Both the position numbers and the translations under genes were made by a program. The notes under the pieces were generated by a model. The model had not been told where the DNA came from and did not search any database. It saw nothing but the letters and a program-made list of their open reading frames with translations. DNA of 64,000 bases, taken from contig JAMBYZ020000037.1 in the NCBI GenBank assembly GCA_026929865.2, positions 1 through 64,000 on the forward strand, written 5' to 3'. Numbering within the stretch: position 1 is the first letter of the stretch; each line of letters begins with the position of its first letter. Shown here piece by piece: positions 1-12,521 of this stretch. The stretch is from Hyperoplus lanceolatus. Its lineage: Eukaryota > Chordata > Actinopteri > Uranoscopiformes > Ammodytidae.

Positions 1-1249
1 AATATGAGAGAAATTAGATATGATTTTGGTTTCAATTTTAAAAAAACGCCCTGTTATTCCAGAGTCATTCCACTCCAGGGTCATAGTTCACGCCCCATGA
101 GGCCAAACAAAAAGTTTCAGGACATTCTGATGTGTAGTTTCGAGAATAAAAGCCCACTAGATATTGAAAATATGAGAAAAATTAGATATGATTTTGGGAT
201 TAAATTAAATAAAAAAAAAAAACGCCCTGTTATTTCAGAGGTCATTCCACTCCAGGGTCATAGTTCACAACCCCATGAGGTCCCCCAAGAAGTTTCGGGA
301 CATTCTGATGTGTAGTTTCAGAATAAAAGCCCACTAGATATTGAAAATATGAGAGAGAGATTAGATATGATTTTGGATTCAATTTTCAAAAAAAAACGCC
401 CTGTTATTCCAGAGTCATTCCACTCCAGGGTCATAGTTCACGACCCCATGAGGTCCCCCAGAAGTTTCAGGACATTCTGATGTGTAGTTTCAGAATAAAA
501 GCCCACTAGATATTGAAAATATGAGAGAAATTAGATATGATTTTGGATTCAATTTAAAAAAAAACGCCCTGTTATTCCAGAGTCATTCCACTCCAGGGTC
601 ATAGTTCACAACCCCATGAGGTCACCCCAAGAAGTTTCAGGACATTCTGATGTGTAGTTTCAAAATAAAAGCCCACTAGATATTGAAAATATGAGAGAAA
701 TTAGATATGATTTTGGATTCAATTTTTAAAAAAACGCCCTGTTATTCCAGAGTCATTCCACTCCAGGGTCATAGTTCACGACCCCATGAGGCCACACAAA
801 AAGTTTCAGGACATTCTGATGTGTAGTTTCAGAATAAAAGCCCACTAGATATTGAAAATATGAGAGAAATTAGATATGATTTTGGATTCATTTTTTAAAA
901 AACGCCCTGTTATTCCAGAGTCATTCCACTCCAGGGTCATAGTTCACGACCCCATGAGGCCACACAAAAAGTTTCAGGACATTCTGATGTGTAGTTTCAG
1001 AATAAAAGCCCACTAGATATTGAAAATATGAGAAAAATTAGATATGATTTTGGATTCAATTTAAAAAAAAAACGCCCTGTTATTCCAGAGTCATTCCACT
1101 CCAGGGTCATAGTTCACGACCCCATGAGGTCCCCCAAGAAGTTTCAGGACATTATGATGTGTAGTTTCAGAATAAAAGCCCACTAGATATTGAAAATATG
1201 AGAGAAATTAGATATGATTTTGGATTCAATTTAAAAAAAAACGCCCTGT

Positions 1250-2200
1250 TATTCCAGAGTCATTCCACTCCAGGGTCATAGTTCACAACCCCATGAGGTC
1301 ACCCAAGAAGCTTCAGGACATTCTGATGTGTAGTTTCAAAATAAAAGCCCACTAGATATTGAAAATATGAGAGAAATTAGATATGATTTTGGTTTCAATT
1401 TAAAAAAAACGCCCTGTTATTCCAGAGTCATTCCACTCCAGGGTCATAGTTCACGACCCCATGAGGCCAAACAAAAGTTTCAGGACATTCTGATGTGTAG
1501 TTTCAGAATAAAAGCCCACTAGATATTGAAAATATGAGAGAAATTAGATATGATTTTGGATTCAATTTTTAAAAAAACGCCCTGTTTTTCCAGAGTCATT
1601 CCACTCCAGGGTCATAGATCACGACCCCATGAGGCCACACAAAAAGTTTCAGGACATTCTGATGTGTAGTTTCAGAATAAAAGCCCACTAGATATTGAAA
1701 ATATGAGAAAAATTAGATATGATTTTGGATTAAATTTAAAAAAAAAAAACGCCCTGTTATTCCAGAGTCATTCCACTCCAGGGTCATAGTTCACGACCCC
1801 ATGAGGTCCCCCAAGAAGTTTCGGGACATTCTGATGTGTAGTTTCAGAATAAAAGCCCACTAGATATTGAAAATATGAGAGAAATTAGATATGATTTTGG
1901 ATTCAATTTAAAAAAAAAACGCCCTGTTATTCCAGAGTCATTCCACTCCAGGGTCATAGTTCACGACCCCATGAGGTCCCCCAAGAAGTTTCAGGACATT
2001 CTGATGTGTAGTTTCAGAATAAAAGCCCACTAGATATTGAAAATATGAGAGAAATTAGATATGATTTTGGATTCAATTTTTTAAAAAACGCCCTGTTATT
2101 CCAGAGTCATTCCACTCCAGGGTCATAGTTCACGACCCCATGAGGCCACAAAAAAAGTTTCAGGACCTTCTGATGTGTAGTTTCAGAATAAAAGCCCACT
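1250..2200 (+). repeat. Duplicated block, second copy at ~4855-5460
   Basis: Rare variants recur in the same order at an offset near 3.6 kb: agcttcagg (1309 and 4912), ggccaaac, cctgtttttccag (1581 and 5188) and catagatcacg. The marker aggaccttctgatg falls at 2162 and 5426, an offset of about 3.26 kb, so two units were lost from the second copy. A third partial copy of the cctgttttt/catagatcacg part starts at about 5708. Confidence 0.8.
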
Positions 2201-3035
2201 AGATATTGAAAATATGAGAAAAATTAGATATGATTTTGGATTCAATTTAAAAAAAAAACGCCCTGTTATTCCAGAGTCATTCCACTCCAGGGTCATAGTT
2301 CACAACCCCATGAGGTCCCCCAAGAAGTTTCAGGATATTCTGATTTGTAGTTTCAGAATAAAAGCCCACTAGATATTGAAAATATGAGAGAAATTAGATA
2401 TGATTTTGGATTCAATTTAAAAAAAAAACGCCCTGTTATTTCAGAGTCATTCCACTCCAGGGTCATAGTTCACGACCCCATGAGGTCACCCAAGAAGTTT
2501 CAGGACATTCTGATGTGTAGTTTCAAAATAAAAGCCCACTAGATATTGAAAATATGAGAGAAATTAGATATGATTTTGGATTCAATTTTTAAAAAAAACG
2601 CCCTGTTATTCCAGAGTCATTCCACTCCAGGGTCATAGTTCACGACCCCATGAGGCCACACAAAAAGTGTCAGGACATTCTGATGTGTAGTTTCAGAATA
2701 AAAGCCCACTAGATATTGAAAATATGAGAGAAATTAGATATGATTTTGGATTCAATTTTTAAAAAACGCCCTGTTATTCCAGAGTCATTCCATTCCAGGG
2801 TCATAGTTCACGACCCCATGAAGCCACACAAAAAGTTTCAGGATATTCTGATGTGTACTTTCAAAATAAAAGCCCACTTGATATTGAAAATATCAGAGAA
2901 AATAGATATGATTTTGGATTCAATTTTTAAAAAAAAACACCCTCTTATTCCAGAGTCATTCCACTGCAGGGTCATAATTCACAACCCCATGAGGTCACAC
3001 AAGAAGATTCAGGACATTCTGATGTGTACTTTCAG

Positions 3036-3324
3036 GGTGACCTCATGGGGTGACCTCATGGGGTTGTGAACTTTGACCCTGGAAGTTGAATGACTCTGGA
3101 AGAGTAAGGGTTTTTTAAATTGGATTCAAAATCTTATAATTTCTCTCATATTTTCAATATCCAGGGTGACCTTTTATTCTGAAACTATACCACAGAGAAT
3201 GTCCTGAAACTTGTGTGTGGACATGGGGTCGTGAACTATGACCCTGGAGTGGAATTTTTCTGGAATAACAGGGCGTTTTTTTAAATTGAATCGAAATCAT
3301 ATCTAATTTGTCTCATATTTTGAA
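3036..3324 (-). repeat. Inverted module M1
   Basis: After ttcag at 3031-3035 the sequence becomes ggtgacctcatgg twice, then reverse-strand satellite, and returns to + within tgaaaattag at 3321-3330. Internal sequence is noisy: extra bases near 3090-3110, and ccagggtgacc replacing part of a unit at about 3163. It is followed by a C-like unit (ccagcgtcatag). Confidence 0.9.
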
Positions 3325-3965
3325 AATTAGAAATGTTTTTGGATTCAATTTAAAAAAAAACGCCCTGTTATTCCTGAGTCATTCCACTCCAGCGTCATAG
3401 TCCACGACCCCTCGAGGCCACACAGAAAGTTTCAGGACATTCTGATGTGTAGTTTCAAAATAAAAGCCCACTTGATATTGAAAATATCAGAGAAATTAGA
3501 TATGATTTTGGATTCAATTAAAAAAAAAACGCCCTGTTATTCCAGAGTCATTCCACTCCAGGGTCATAGTTCACGACCCCATGAGGCCACACAAAAAGTT
3601 TCAGGACATTCTGATGTGTAGTTTCAGAATAAAAGCCCACTAGATATTGAAAATATGAGAGAAACTACATATGATTTTGGATTAATTTTTTTTAAAAACG
3701 CCCTGTTATTCCAGAGTCATTCCATTCCAGGGTCATAGTTCACGACCCCATGAAGCCACACAAAAAGTTTCAGGATATTCTGATGTGTACTTTCAAAATA
3801 AAAGCCCACTTGATATTGAAAATATCAGAGAAAATAGATATGATTTTGGATTCAATTTTTAAAAAAACACCCTCTTATTCCAGAGTCATTCCACTGCAGG
3901 GTCATAATTCACAACCCCATGAGGTCACACAAGAAGATTCAGGACATTCTGATGTGTACTTTCAG

Positions 3966-4253
3966 GGTGACCTCATGGGGTGACCTCAGGGGGTTGTGAA
4001 CTTTGACCCTGGAGTTGAATGACTCTGGAATAAAGAGTGGTTTTTAAAAAAAGGCCGTTGATATCCAAAATCATATCTAATTCTCTGCTCTGATTTTTTC
4101 AAGTGGGCTTTATTCTGAAACTACACATCAGAATGTCCAGAGTCATTGGGCACTCATGGGGTCGTGACTATGACCCTGAGGTGGATTTTCTGGAAGTTTC
4201 AGGGCGTTTTGATTTGTATCCGAAATCATATCTAATTTGATCTTCATATTGTG
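3966..4253 (-). repeat. Inverted module M2
   Basis: Starts 930 bp after M1. The two modules are separated by C-like, A, D and E units, so M1 and M2 are a tandem cassette duplication. The second half is badly degraded (4050-4250: altered T tract, lost bases, gatttgtatccg), but the R return at gaaaattagaaatg matches M1. Confidence 0.88.
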
Positions 4254-4808
4254 AAAATTAGAAATGTTTTTGGATTCAATTTAAAAAAAAACGCCCTGTT
4301 ATTCCTGAGTCATTCCACTCCAGCGTCATAGTCCACGACCCCTTGAGGTCCACCCAAGAAAGTTTCAGGACATTCTGATGTGTAGTTTCAAAATAAAAGC
4401 CCACTTGATATTGAAAATATCAGAGAAATTAGATATGATTTTGGATTCAATTTAAAAAAAAAACGCCCTGTTATTCCAGAGTCATTCCACTCCAGGGTCA
4501 TAGTTCACGACCCCATGAGGCCACACAAAAAGTTTCAGGACATTCTGATGTGTAGTTTCAGAATAAAAGCCCACTAGATATTGAAAATATGAGAGAAACT
4601 ACATATGATTTTGGATAAATTTTTTTAAAAACGCCCTGTTATTCCAGAGTCATTCCACGCCAGGGTCATAGTTCACGACCCCATGAGGCCACACAAACAG
4701 TTTCAGGACATTCTGACGTGTAGTTTCAGAATAAAAGCCCACTAGATATTGAACATATGAGAGAAATTAGATATGATTTTGGATTCAATTTAAAAAAAAA
4801 ACGCCCTG

Positions 4809-4848
4809 TTTCCGTCCCGGGGGGGGGGGAGAGAGAGGATAAAAAACC
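4809..4848. other. Short non-satellite insert with 11-G run
   Basis: Inside a unit, after cgccctgtt, there is tccgtccc, a run of G, gagagagagga and taaaaaa, after which the unit restarts at ccctgttattcc. The start of the core is thereby duplicated around roughly 40 bp of foreign sequence. It could be a genuine insertion, but a poly-G run with no satellite match is typical of sequencing or consensus failure. Confidence 0.7.
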
Positions 4849-5639
4849 CTGTTATTCCAGAGTCATTCCACTCCAGGGTCATAGTTCACAACCCCATGAG
4901 GTCACCCAAGAAGCTTCAGGACATTCTGATGTGTAGTTTCAAAATAAAAGCCCACTAGATATTGAAAATATGAGAGAAATTAGATATGATTTTGGTTTCA
5001 ATTTTTAAAAAAACGCCCTGTTATTCCAGAGTCATTCCACTCCAGGGTCATAGTTCACGACCCCATGAGGCCAAACAAAAAGTTTCAGGACATTCTGATG
5101 TGTAGTTTCAGAATAAAAGCCCACTAGATATTGAAAATATGAGAGAAATTAGATATGATTTTGGATTCAATTTTTAAAAAAAAACGCCCTGTTTTTCCAG
5201 AGTCATTCCACTCCAGGGTCATAGATCACGACCCCATGAGGCCACACAAAAAGTTTCAGGACATTCTGATGTGTAGTTTCAGAATAAAAGCCCACTAGAT
5301 ATTGAAAATATGAGAGAGAAATTAGATATGATTTTGGATTCAATTTTTTAAAAACGCCCTGTTATTCCAGAGTCTTTCCACTCCAGGGTCATAGTTCACG
5401 ACCCCATGAGGCCACAAAAAGTTTCAGGACCTTCTGATGTGTAGTTTCAGAATAAAAGCCCCACTAGATATTGAAAATATGAGAAAAATTAGATATGATT
5501 TTGGATTCAATTAAAAAAAAAAACGCCCTGTTATTCCAGAGTCATTCCACTCAGGGTCATAGTTCACAACCCCATGAGGTCCCCCAAGAAGTTTCAGGAC
5601 ATTCTGATTTGTAGTTTCAGAATAAAAGCCCACTAGATA

Positions 5640-5707
5640 TTGAAAATATTAGAGAAAATAAATATATTTTTGGGTTAAATTTTTAAAAAAAACCTTGTCC
5701 CGAAAAC
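5640..5707. other. Degraded unit end with short foreign patch
   Basis: The AT-rich part is altered (attagagaaaataaatatatt, tgggttaaat) and is followed by aaccttgtcccgaaaacgcc, where a plain A tract is expected. Immediately after, a unit with cctgtttttccag begins that repeats sequence from 1581 and 5188. The patch may mark the joint of that duplication or a low-quality spot. Confidence 0.6.
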
Positions 5708-7664
5708 GCCCTGTTTTTCCAGAGTCATTCCACTCCAGGGTCATAGATCACGACCCCATGAGGCCACACAAAAAGTTTCAGGACATTCTGATGTGTAGTT
5801 TCAGAATAAAAGCCCACTAGATATTGAAAATATGGAGAAAATTAGATATGATTTTGGATTCAATTTAAAAAAAAAACGCCCTGTTATTTCAGAGTCATTC
5901 CACTCCAGGGTCATAGTTCACAACCCCATGAGGTCCCCCAAGAAGTTTCGGGACATTCTGATGTGTAGTTTCAGAATAAAAGCCCACTAGATATTGAAAA
6001 TATGAGAGAAATTAGATATGATTTTGGATTCAATTTAAAAAAAAACGCCCTGTTATTCCAGAGTCATTCCACTCCAGGGTCATAGTTCACGACCCCATGA
6101 GGTCCCCCAAGAAGTTTCAGGACATTCTGATGTGTAGTTTCAGAATAAAAGCCCACTAGGTATTGAAAATATGAGAGAAATTAGATATGATTTTGGATTC
6201 AATTTAAAAAAAAACGCCCTGTTATTCCAGAGTCATTCCACTCCAGGGTCATAGTTCACAACCCCATGAGGTCACCCAAGAAGTTTCAGGACATTCTGAT
6301 GTGTAGTTTCAAAATAAAAGCCCACTAGATATTGAAAATATGAGAGAAATTAGATATGATTTTGGATTCAATTTTTAAAAAAACGCCCTGTTATTCCAGA
6401 GTCATTCCATTCCAGGGTCATAGTTCACGACCCCATGAAGCCACACAAAAAGTTTCAGGATATTCTGATGTGTACTTTCAAAATAAAAGCCCACTTGATA
6501 TTGAAAATATCAGAGAAAATAGATATGATTTTGGATTCAATTTTTAAAAAAACACCCTCTTATTCCAGAGTCATTCCACGCCAGGGTCATAGTTCACGAC
6601 CCCATGAGGCCACACAAACAGTTTCAGGACATGTAGATGTGTAGTTTCAGAATAAAAGCCCAATAGATATTGAAAATATGAGAGAAATTACATATGATTT
6701 TGGATTACATTTTTTAAAAAACGCCCTGTTATTCCAGAGTCATTCCACTCCAGGGTCATAGTTCACAACCCCATGAGGTCACCCAAGAAGTTTCAGGACA
6801 TTCTGATGTGTAGTTTCAAAATAAAAGCCCACTAGATATTGAAAATATGAGAGAAATTAGATATGATTTTGGATTCAATTAAAAAAAAAACGCCCTGTTA
6901 TTCCAGAGTCATTCCACTCCAGGGTCATAGTTCACGACCCCATGAGGCCACACAAAAAGTTTCAGGACATTCTGATGTGTAGTTTCAGAATAAAAGCCCA
7001 CTAGATATTGAAAATATGAGAGAAATTACATATGATTTTGGATTAAATTTTTTAAAAAACGCCCTGTTATTCCAGAGTCATTCCACTCCAGGGTCATAGT
7101 TCACGACCCCATGAGGCCACACAAACAGTTTCAGGACATTCTGATGTGTAGTTTCAGAATAAAAGCCCACTAGATTTTGAAAATATGAGAGAAATTAGAT
7201 ATGATTTTGGATTCAATTTAAAAAAAAACGCCCTGTTATTCCAGAGTCATTCCACTCCAGGGTCATAGTTCACGACCCCATGAGGTCCCCCAAGAAGTTT
7301 CAGGACATTCTGATGTGTAGTTTCAGAATAAAAGCCCACTAGATATTGAAAATATGAGAGAAATTAGATATGATTTTGGATTCAATTTTTAAAAAAACGC
7401 CCTGTTATTCCAGAGTCATTCCATTCCAGGGTCATAGTTCACGACCCCATGAAGCCACACAAAAACTTTCAGGATATTCTGATGTGTACTTTCAAAATAA
7501 AAGCCCACTTGATATTGAAAATATCAGAGAAATTAGATATGATTTTGGATTCAATTTTTAAAAAAACACCCTCTTATTCCAGAGTCATTCCACTGCAGGG
7601 TCATAATTCACAACCCCATGAGGTCACACAAGAAGATTCAGGACATTCTGATGTGTACTTTCAG

Positions 7665-7952
7665 GGTGACCTCATGGGGTGACCTCATGGGGTTGTGAAC
7701 TTTGACCCTGGAGTTGAATGACTCTGGAATAACAGGGCGGTTTTTTTTAAATTGAATCCGAAATCATATCTAATTTCTCTCATATTTTCAATATCAAGTG
7801 GGCTTTTTTCTGAAACTACACATCAGAATGTCCTGAAACTTTAAGTGTGGCCTCATGGGGTCGTTATGAACCTGGAGTGGAATTTTCTGGAATAACAGGG
7901 CGTTTTTTTTTTAATTGAATCCGAAATCATATCTAATTTGTCTCATATTTTC
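7665..7952 (-). repeat. Inverted module M3
   Basis: Standard L boundary with the doubled ggtgacctcatgg, and gaactttgaccctggagttg just inside. The R side carries the private variants gaattttctgg and ccgaaatc. The forward return reads aaaattagaaatg, as in M1 and M2, and leads into the same C-like unit, so these three are the closest relatives. Confidence 0.93.
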
Positions 7953-9299
7953 AAAATTAGAAATGTTTTTGGATTCAATAAAAAAAAAAACGCCCTGTTA
8001 TTCCAGAGTCATTCCACTCCAGCGTCATAGTCCACGACCCCTCGAGGCCCACAGAAAGTTTCAGGACATTCTGATGTGTAGTTTTAAAATTAAAGCGCAC
8101 TAGATATTGAAAATATGAGAGAAATTACATATGATTTTGGATTAAATTTAAAAAAAAGTGCCCTGTTATTCCAGAGTCATTCCACTCCAGGGTCATAGTT
8201 CACGACCCCATGAGGCCACACAAACAGTTTCAGGACATTCTGATGTGTAGTTTCAGAATAAAAGCCCACTAGATATTGAAAATATGAGAGAAATTAGATA
8301 TGATTTTGGATTCAATTTAAAAAAAAATGCCCTGTTATTCCAGAGTCATTCCACTCCAGGGTCATAGTTCACGACCCCATGAGGCCACACAAACAGTTTC
8401 AGGACATTTAGATGTGTAGTTTCAGAATAAAAGCCCACTAGATATTGAAAATATGAGAGAAATTAGTTATGATTTTGGATTCAATTTAAAAAAAAACGCC
8501 CTGTTATTCCAGAGTCATTCCACTCCAGGGTCATAGTTCACAACCCCATGAGGTCACCCAAGAAGTTTCAGGACATTCTGATGTGTAGTTTCAGAATAAA
8601 AGCCCACTAGATATTGAAAATATGAGAGAAATTACATATGATTTTGAATTAATTTTTTTAAAAAACGCCCTGTTGTTCCAGAGTCATTCCACGCCAGGGT
8701 CATAGTTCACGACCCCATGAGGCCACAAAAACAGTTTCAGGAAATTCTGATGTGTAGTTTCAGAATAAAAGCCCACTAGATATTGAAAATATGAGAGAAA
8801 TTACATATGATTTTGGATTACATTTTTTTAAAAACGCCCTGTTATTCCAGAGTCATTCCACTCCAGGGTCATAGTTCACGACCCCATGAGGTCACACAAA
8901 CAGTTTCAGGACATTCTGATGATTACTTTCAGAATAAAAGCCCAATAGATATTGAAAATATGAGAGAAATTAGATATGATTTTGGATTCAATTTAAAAAA
9001 AAACGCCCTGTTATTCCAGAGTCATTCCACTCCAGGGTCATAGGTCACAACCCCATGAGGTCACCCAAGAAGTTTCAGGACATTCTGATGTGTAGTTTCA
9101 AAATAAAAGCCCACTAGATATTGAAAATATAAGAGAAATTAGATATGATTTTGGATTCAATTTAAAAAAAAAACGCCATGTTATTCCAGAGTCATTCCAC
9201 TCCAGGGTCATAGTTCACGACCCCATGAGGTCCCCCAAGAAGTTTCAGGACATTCTGATGTGTAGTTTCAGAATAAAAGCCCACTAGATATTGAAAATA

Positions 9300-10640
9300 T
9301 GAGAGAAATTAGATATGATTTTGGATTCAATTTAAAAAAAAACGCCCTGTTATTCCAGAGTCATTCCACTCCAGGGTCATAGTTCACGACCCCATGAGGT
9401 CCCCCAAGAAGTTTCAGGACATTCTAATGTGTAGTTTCAGAATAAAAGCCCAATAGATATTGAAAATATGAGAGAAATTAGATATGATTTTGGATTCAAT
9501 TTTTAAAAAAACGCCCTGTTATTCCAGAGTCATTCCACTCCAGGGTCATAGTTCACAACCCCATGAGGTCCCAAAAGAACTTTCAGGACATTCTGATGTG
9601 TAGTTTCAAAATAAAAGCCCAATAGATATTGAAAATATGAGAGAAATTAGATATGATTTTGGATTCAATTTTTAAAAAAACGCCCTGTTATTCCAGAGTC
9701 ATTCCACTCCAGGGTCATAGTTCACGACCCCATGAGGCCACACAAAAAGTTTCAGGACATTCTGATGTGTAGTTTCAGAATAAAAGCCCACTAGATATTG
9801 AAAATATGAGAGAAATTAGATATGATTTTGGATTAAATTTTTTTAAAAACGCCCTGTTATTCCAGAGTCATTCCACTCCAGGGTCATAGTTCACGACCCC
9901 ATGAGGCCAAACAAAAAGTTTCAGGACATTCTGATGTGTAGTTTCAGAATAAAAGCCCACTAGATATTGAAAATATGAGAGAAATTAGATATGATTTTGG
10001 ATTCAATTTAAAAAAAAACGCCCTGTTATTCCAGAGTCATTCCACTCCAGGGTCATAGTTCACGACCCCATGAGGCCACACAAAAAGTTTCAGGACATTC
10101 TGATGTGTAGTTTCAGAATAAAAGCCCACTAGATATTGAAAATATGAGAGAAATTAGATATGATTTTGGATTCAATTTAAAAAAAAAACGCCCTGTTATT
10201 CCAGAGTCATTCCACTCCAGGGTCATAGTTCACGACCCCATGAGGTCCCCCAAGAAGTTTCAGGACATTCTGATGTGTAGTTTCAGAATAAAAGCCCACT
10301 AGATATTGAAAATATGAGAGAAATTAGATATGATTTTGGATTCAATTTAAAAAAAAACGCCCTGTTATTCCAGAGTCATTCCACTCCAGGGTCATAGTTC
10401 ACGACCCCATGAGGTCCCCCAAGAAGTTTCAGGACATTCTAATGTGTAGTTTCAGAATAAAAGCCCAATAGATATTGAAAATATGAGAGAAATTAGATAT
10501 GATTTTGGATTCAATTTTTTAAAAAACGCCCTGTTATTCCAGAGTCATTCCACTCCAGGGTCATAGTTCACAACCCCATGAGGTCCCAAAAGAACTTTCA
10601 GGACATTCTGATGTGTAGTTTCAAAATAAAAGCCCAATAG
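9300..10640 (+). repeat. Tandem six-unit higher-order repeat (~1,015 bp)
   Basis: gacattctaatg occurs at about 9419 and 10434, and gtcccaaaagaactttc at about 9566 and 10581, both 1,015 bp apart, which is six units. Two adjacent copies of the six-unit block are present. Confidence 0.85.
10020..10189 (+). repeat. Representative type A unit (170 bp)
   Basis: A clean example of the commonest unit type. Diagnostic positions: cacgaccccatgagg with an intact CpG, ggccacacaaaaag, and gtagtttcagaataaaag. It contains the short inverted repeat gggtc/gaccc around a 9-nt loop. Type A is the usual partner of type B in a two-unit alternation through most of both arms. Confidence 0.9.
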
Positions 10641-11470
10641 ATATTGAAAATCTGAGAGAAATTAGATATGATTTTGGATTCATTTTTTAAAAAAACGCCC
10701 TGTTATTCCAGAGTCATTCCACTCCAGGGTCATAGTTCACGACCCCATGAGGCCACACAAAAAGTTTCAGGACATTCTGATGTGTAGTTTCAGAATAAAA
10801 GCCCACTAGATATTGAAAATATGAGAGAAATTAGATATGATTTTGGATTCAATTTAAAAAAAAACGCCCTGTTATTCCAGAGTCATTCCACGCCAGGGTC
10901 ATAGTTCACGACCCCATGAGGCCACACAAAAAGTTTCAGGACATTCTGATGTGTAGTTTCAGAATAAAAGCCCACTAGATATTGAAAATATGAGAGAAAT
11001 TAGATATGATTTTGGATTCAATTTTTAAAAAAACGCCCTGTTATTCCAGAGTCATTCCACTCCAGGGTCATAGTTCACAACCCCATGAGGTCCACACAAA
11101 AAGTTTCAGGACATTCTGATGTGTAGTTTCAGAATAAAAGCCCACTAGATATTGAAAATATGAGAAAAATTAGATATGATTTTGGATTCAATTAAAAAAA
11201 AAACGCCCTGTTATTCCAGAGTCATTCCACTCCAGGGTCATAGTTCACGACCCCATGAGGTCCCCCAAGACGTTTCAGGACATTCTGATGTGTAGTTTCA
11301 GAATAAAAGCCCACTAGATATTGAAAATATCAGAGAAATTAGATATGATTTTGGATTCAATTTTTAAAAAAACGCCCTGTTATTCCAGAGTCATTCCACT
11401 GCAGGGTCATAATTCAAAACCCCATGAGGTCACACAAGAAGATTCAGGACATTCTGATGTGTACTTTCAG

Positions 11471-11755
11471 GGTGACCTCATGGGGTGACCTCATGGGGTT
11501 GTGAACTTTGACCCTGGAGTTGAATAACTCTGGAATAACAGGGCGTTTTTTTAAATTGAATCCAAAATCATTTTTAATTCTCCATATTTTCAATATCAAG
11601 TGGGCTTTTATTCTGAAACTACACATCAGAATGTCCCCAGGGTCATGGTTGGCCTCATGGGGTCGGAACTATGACCCTGGAGTGGAATTTTCTGGACATT
11701 CTGAGGTGTTTTTTAATTGAATCGAAATCATATCTAGATCTTGCCTCATATTTTC
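11471..11755 (-). repeat. Inverted module M4
   Basis: Standard L boundary with ggagttgaataactctgg inside. The second half has a shortened, altered segment at 11630-11750 (gtccccagggtcatggttgg, tatctagatcttgcc). It returns to + in caaaattagataat. M5 follows 762 bp later. Confidence 0.9.
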
Positions 11756-12232
11756 AAAATTAGATAATTTTTTTGGATTCAATTAAAAAAAAAAACGCCC
11801 TGTTATTCCAGAGTCATTCCACTCCAGGGTCATAGTTCACGACCCCATGAGGCCACACAAAAAGTTTCAGGACATTCTGATGTGTAGTTTCAGAATAAAA
11901 GCCCACTAGATATTGAAAATATGAGAGCAATTAGATATGATTTTGGATTCAATTTTTAAAAAAAACGCCCTGTTATTCCAGAGTCATTCCACTCCAGGGT
12001 CATAGTTCACGACCCCATGAAGCCACACAAAAAGTTTCAGGATATTCTGATGTGAACTTTCAAAATAAAAGCCCACTTGATATTGAAAATATCAGAGAAA
12101 TTAGATATGATTTTGGATTCAATTTTTAAAAAAACACCCTGTTATTCCAGAGTCATTCCACTGCAGGGTCATAATTCACAACCCCATGAGGTCACACAAG
12201 AAGATTCAGGACATTCTGATGTGTACTTTCAG

Positions 12233-12521
12233 GGTGACCTCATGGGGTGACCTCATGGGGTTGTGAACTTTGACCCTGGAGTTGAATGACTCTGGAATAA
12301 CAGGGCGTTTTTTTAAATTGAATCCAAAATCATGTCTAATTTCTCTCATATTTTCAATATCAAGTGGGCTTTTATTCTGAAACTACACATCAGAATGTCC
12401 TGAAACTTTGTGTGTGGCCTCATGGGGTCGTGAACTATGACCCTGGAGTGGAATTTTCTGGAATAACAGGGCGTTTTTTTTAATTGAATCCAAAATCATA
12501 TCTAATTTCTCTCATATTTTC
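12233..12521 (-). repeat. Inverted module M5 (cleanest arm 1 copy)
   Basis: Best copy for reading the structure. At L, 12177-12195 is an exact reverse complement of 12247-12265 across a 51-nt loop. At R, 12483-12508 is an exact 26-bp reverse complement of 12523-12548 across a 14-nt loop. Outside these cores the arms continue as near-matching satellite, so both boundaries sit at the centres of long palindromes. Confidence 0.95.

Noticed and set aside
10020..10189. Nuclear-receptor-like half sites (gggtca, aggtca) and an AP-1-like gagtcat in each unit
   Set aside because: Hexamers of this kind are common by chance, and spacing and orientation do not match a standard composite element. No basis to call regulation.
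12233..12521. Module as a transposable element (MITE or foldback transposon)
   Set aside because: The inner sequence is satellite, only inverted. There are no separate terminal inverted repeats, no target-site duplication and no non-satellite core.
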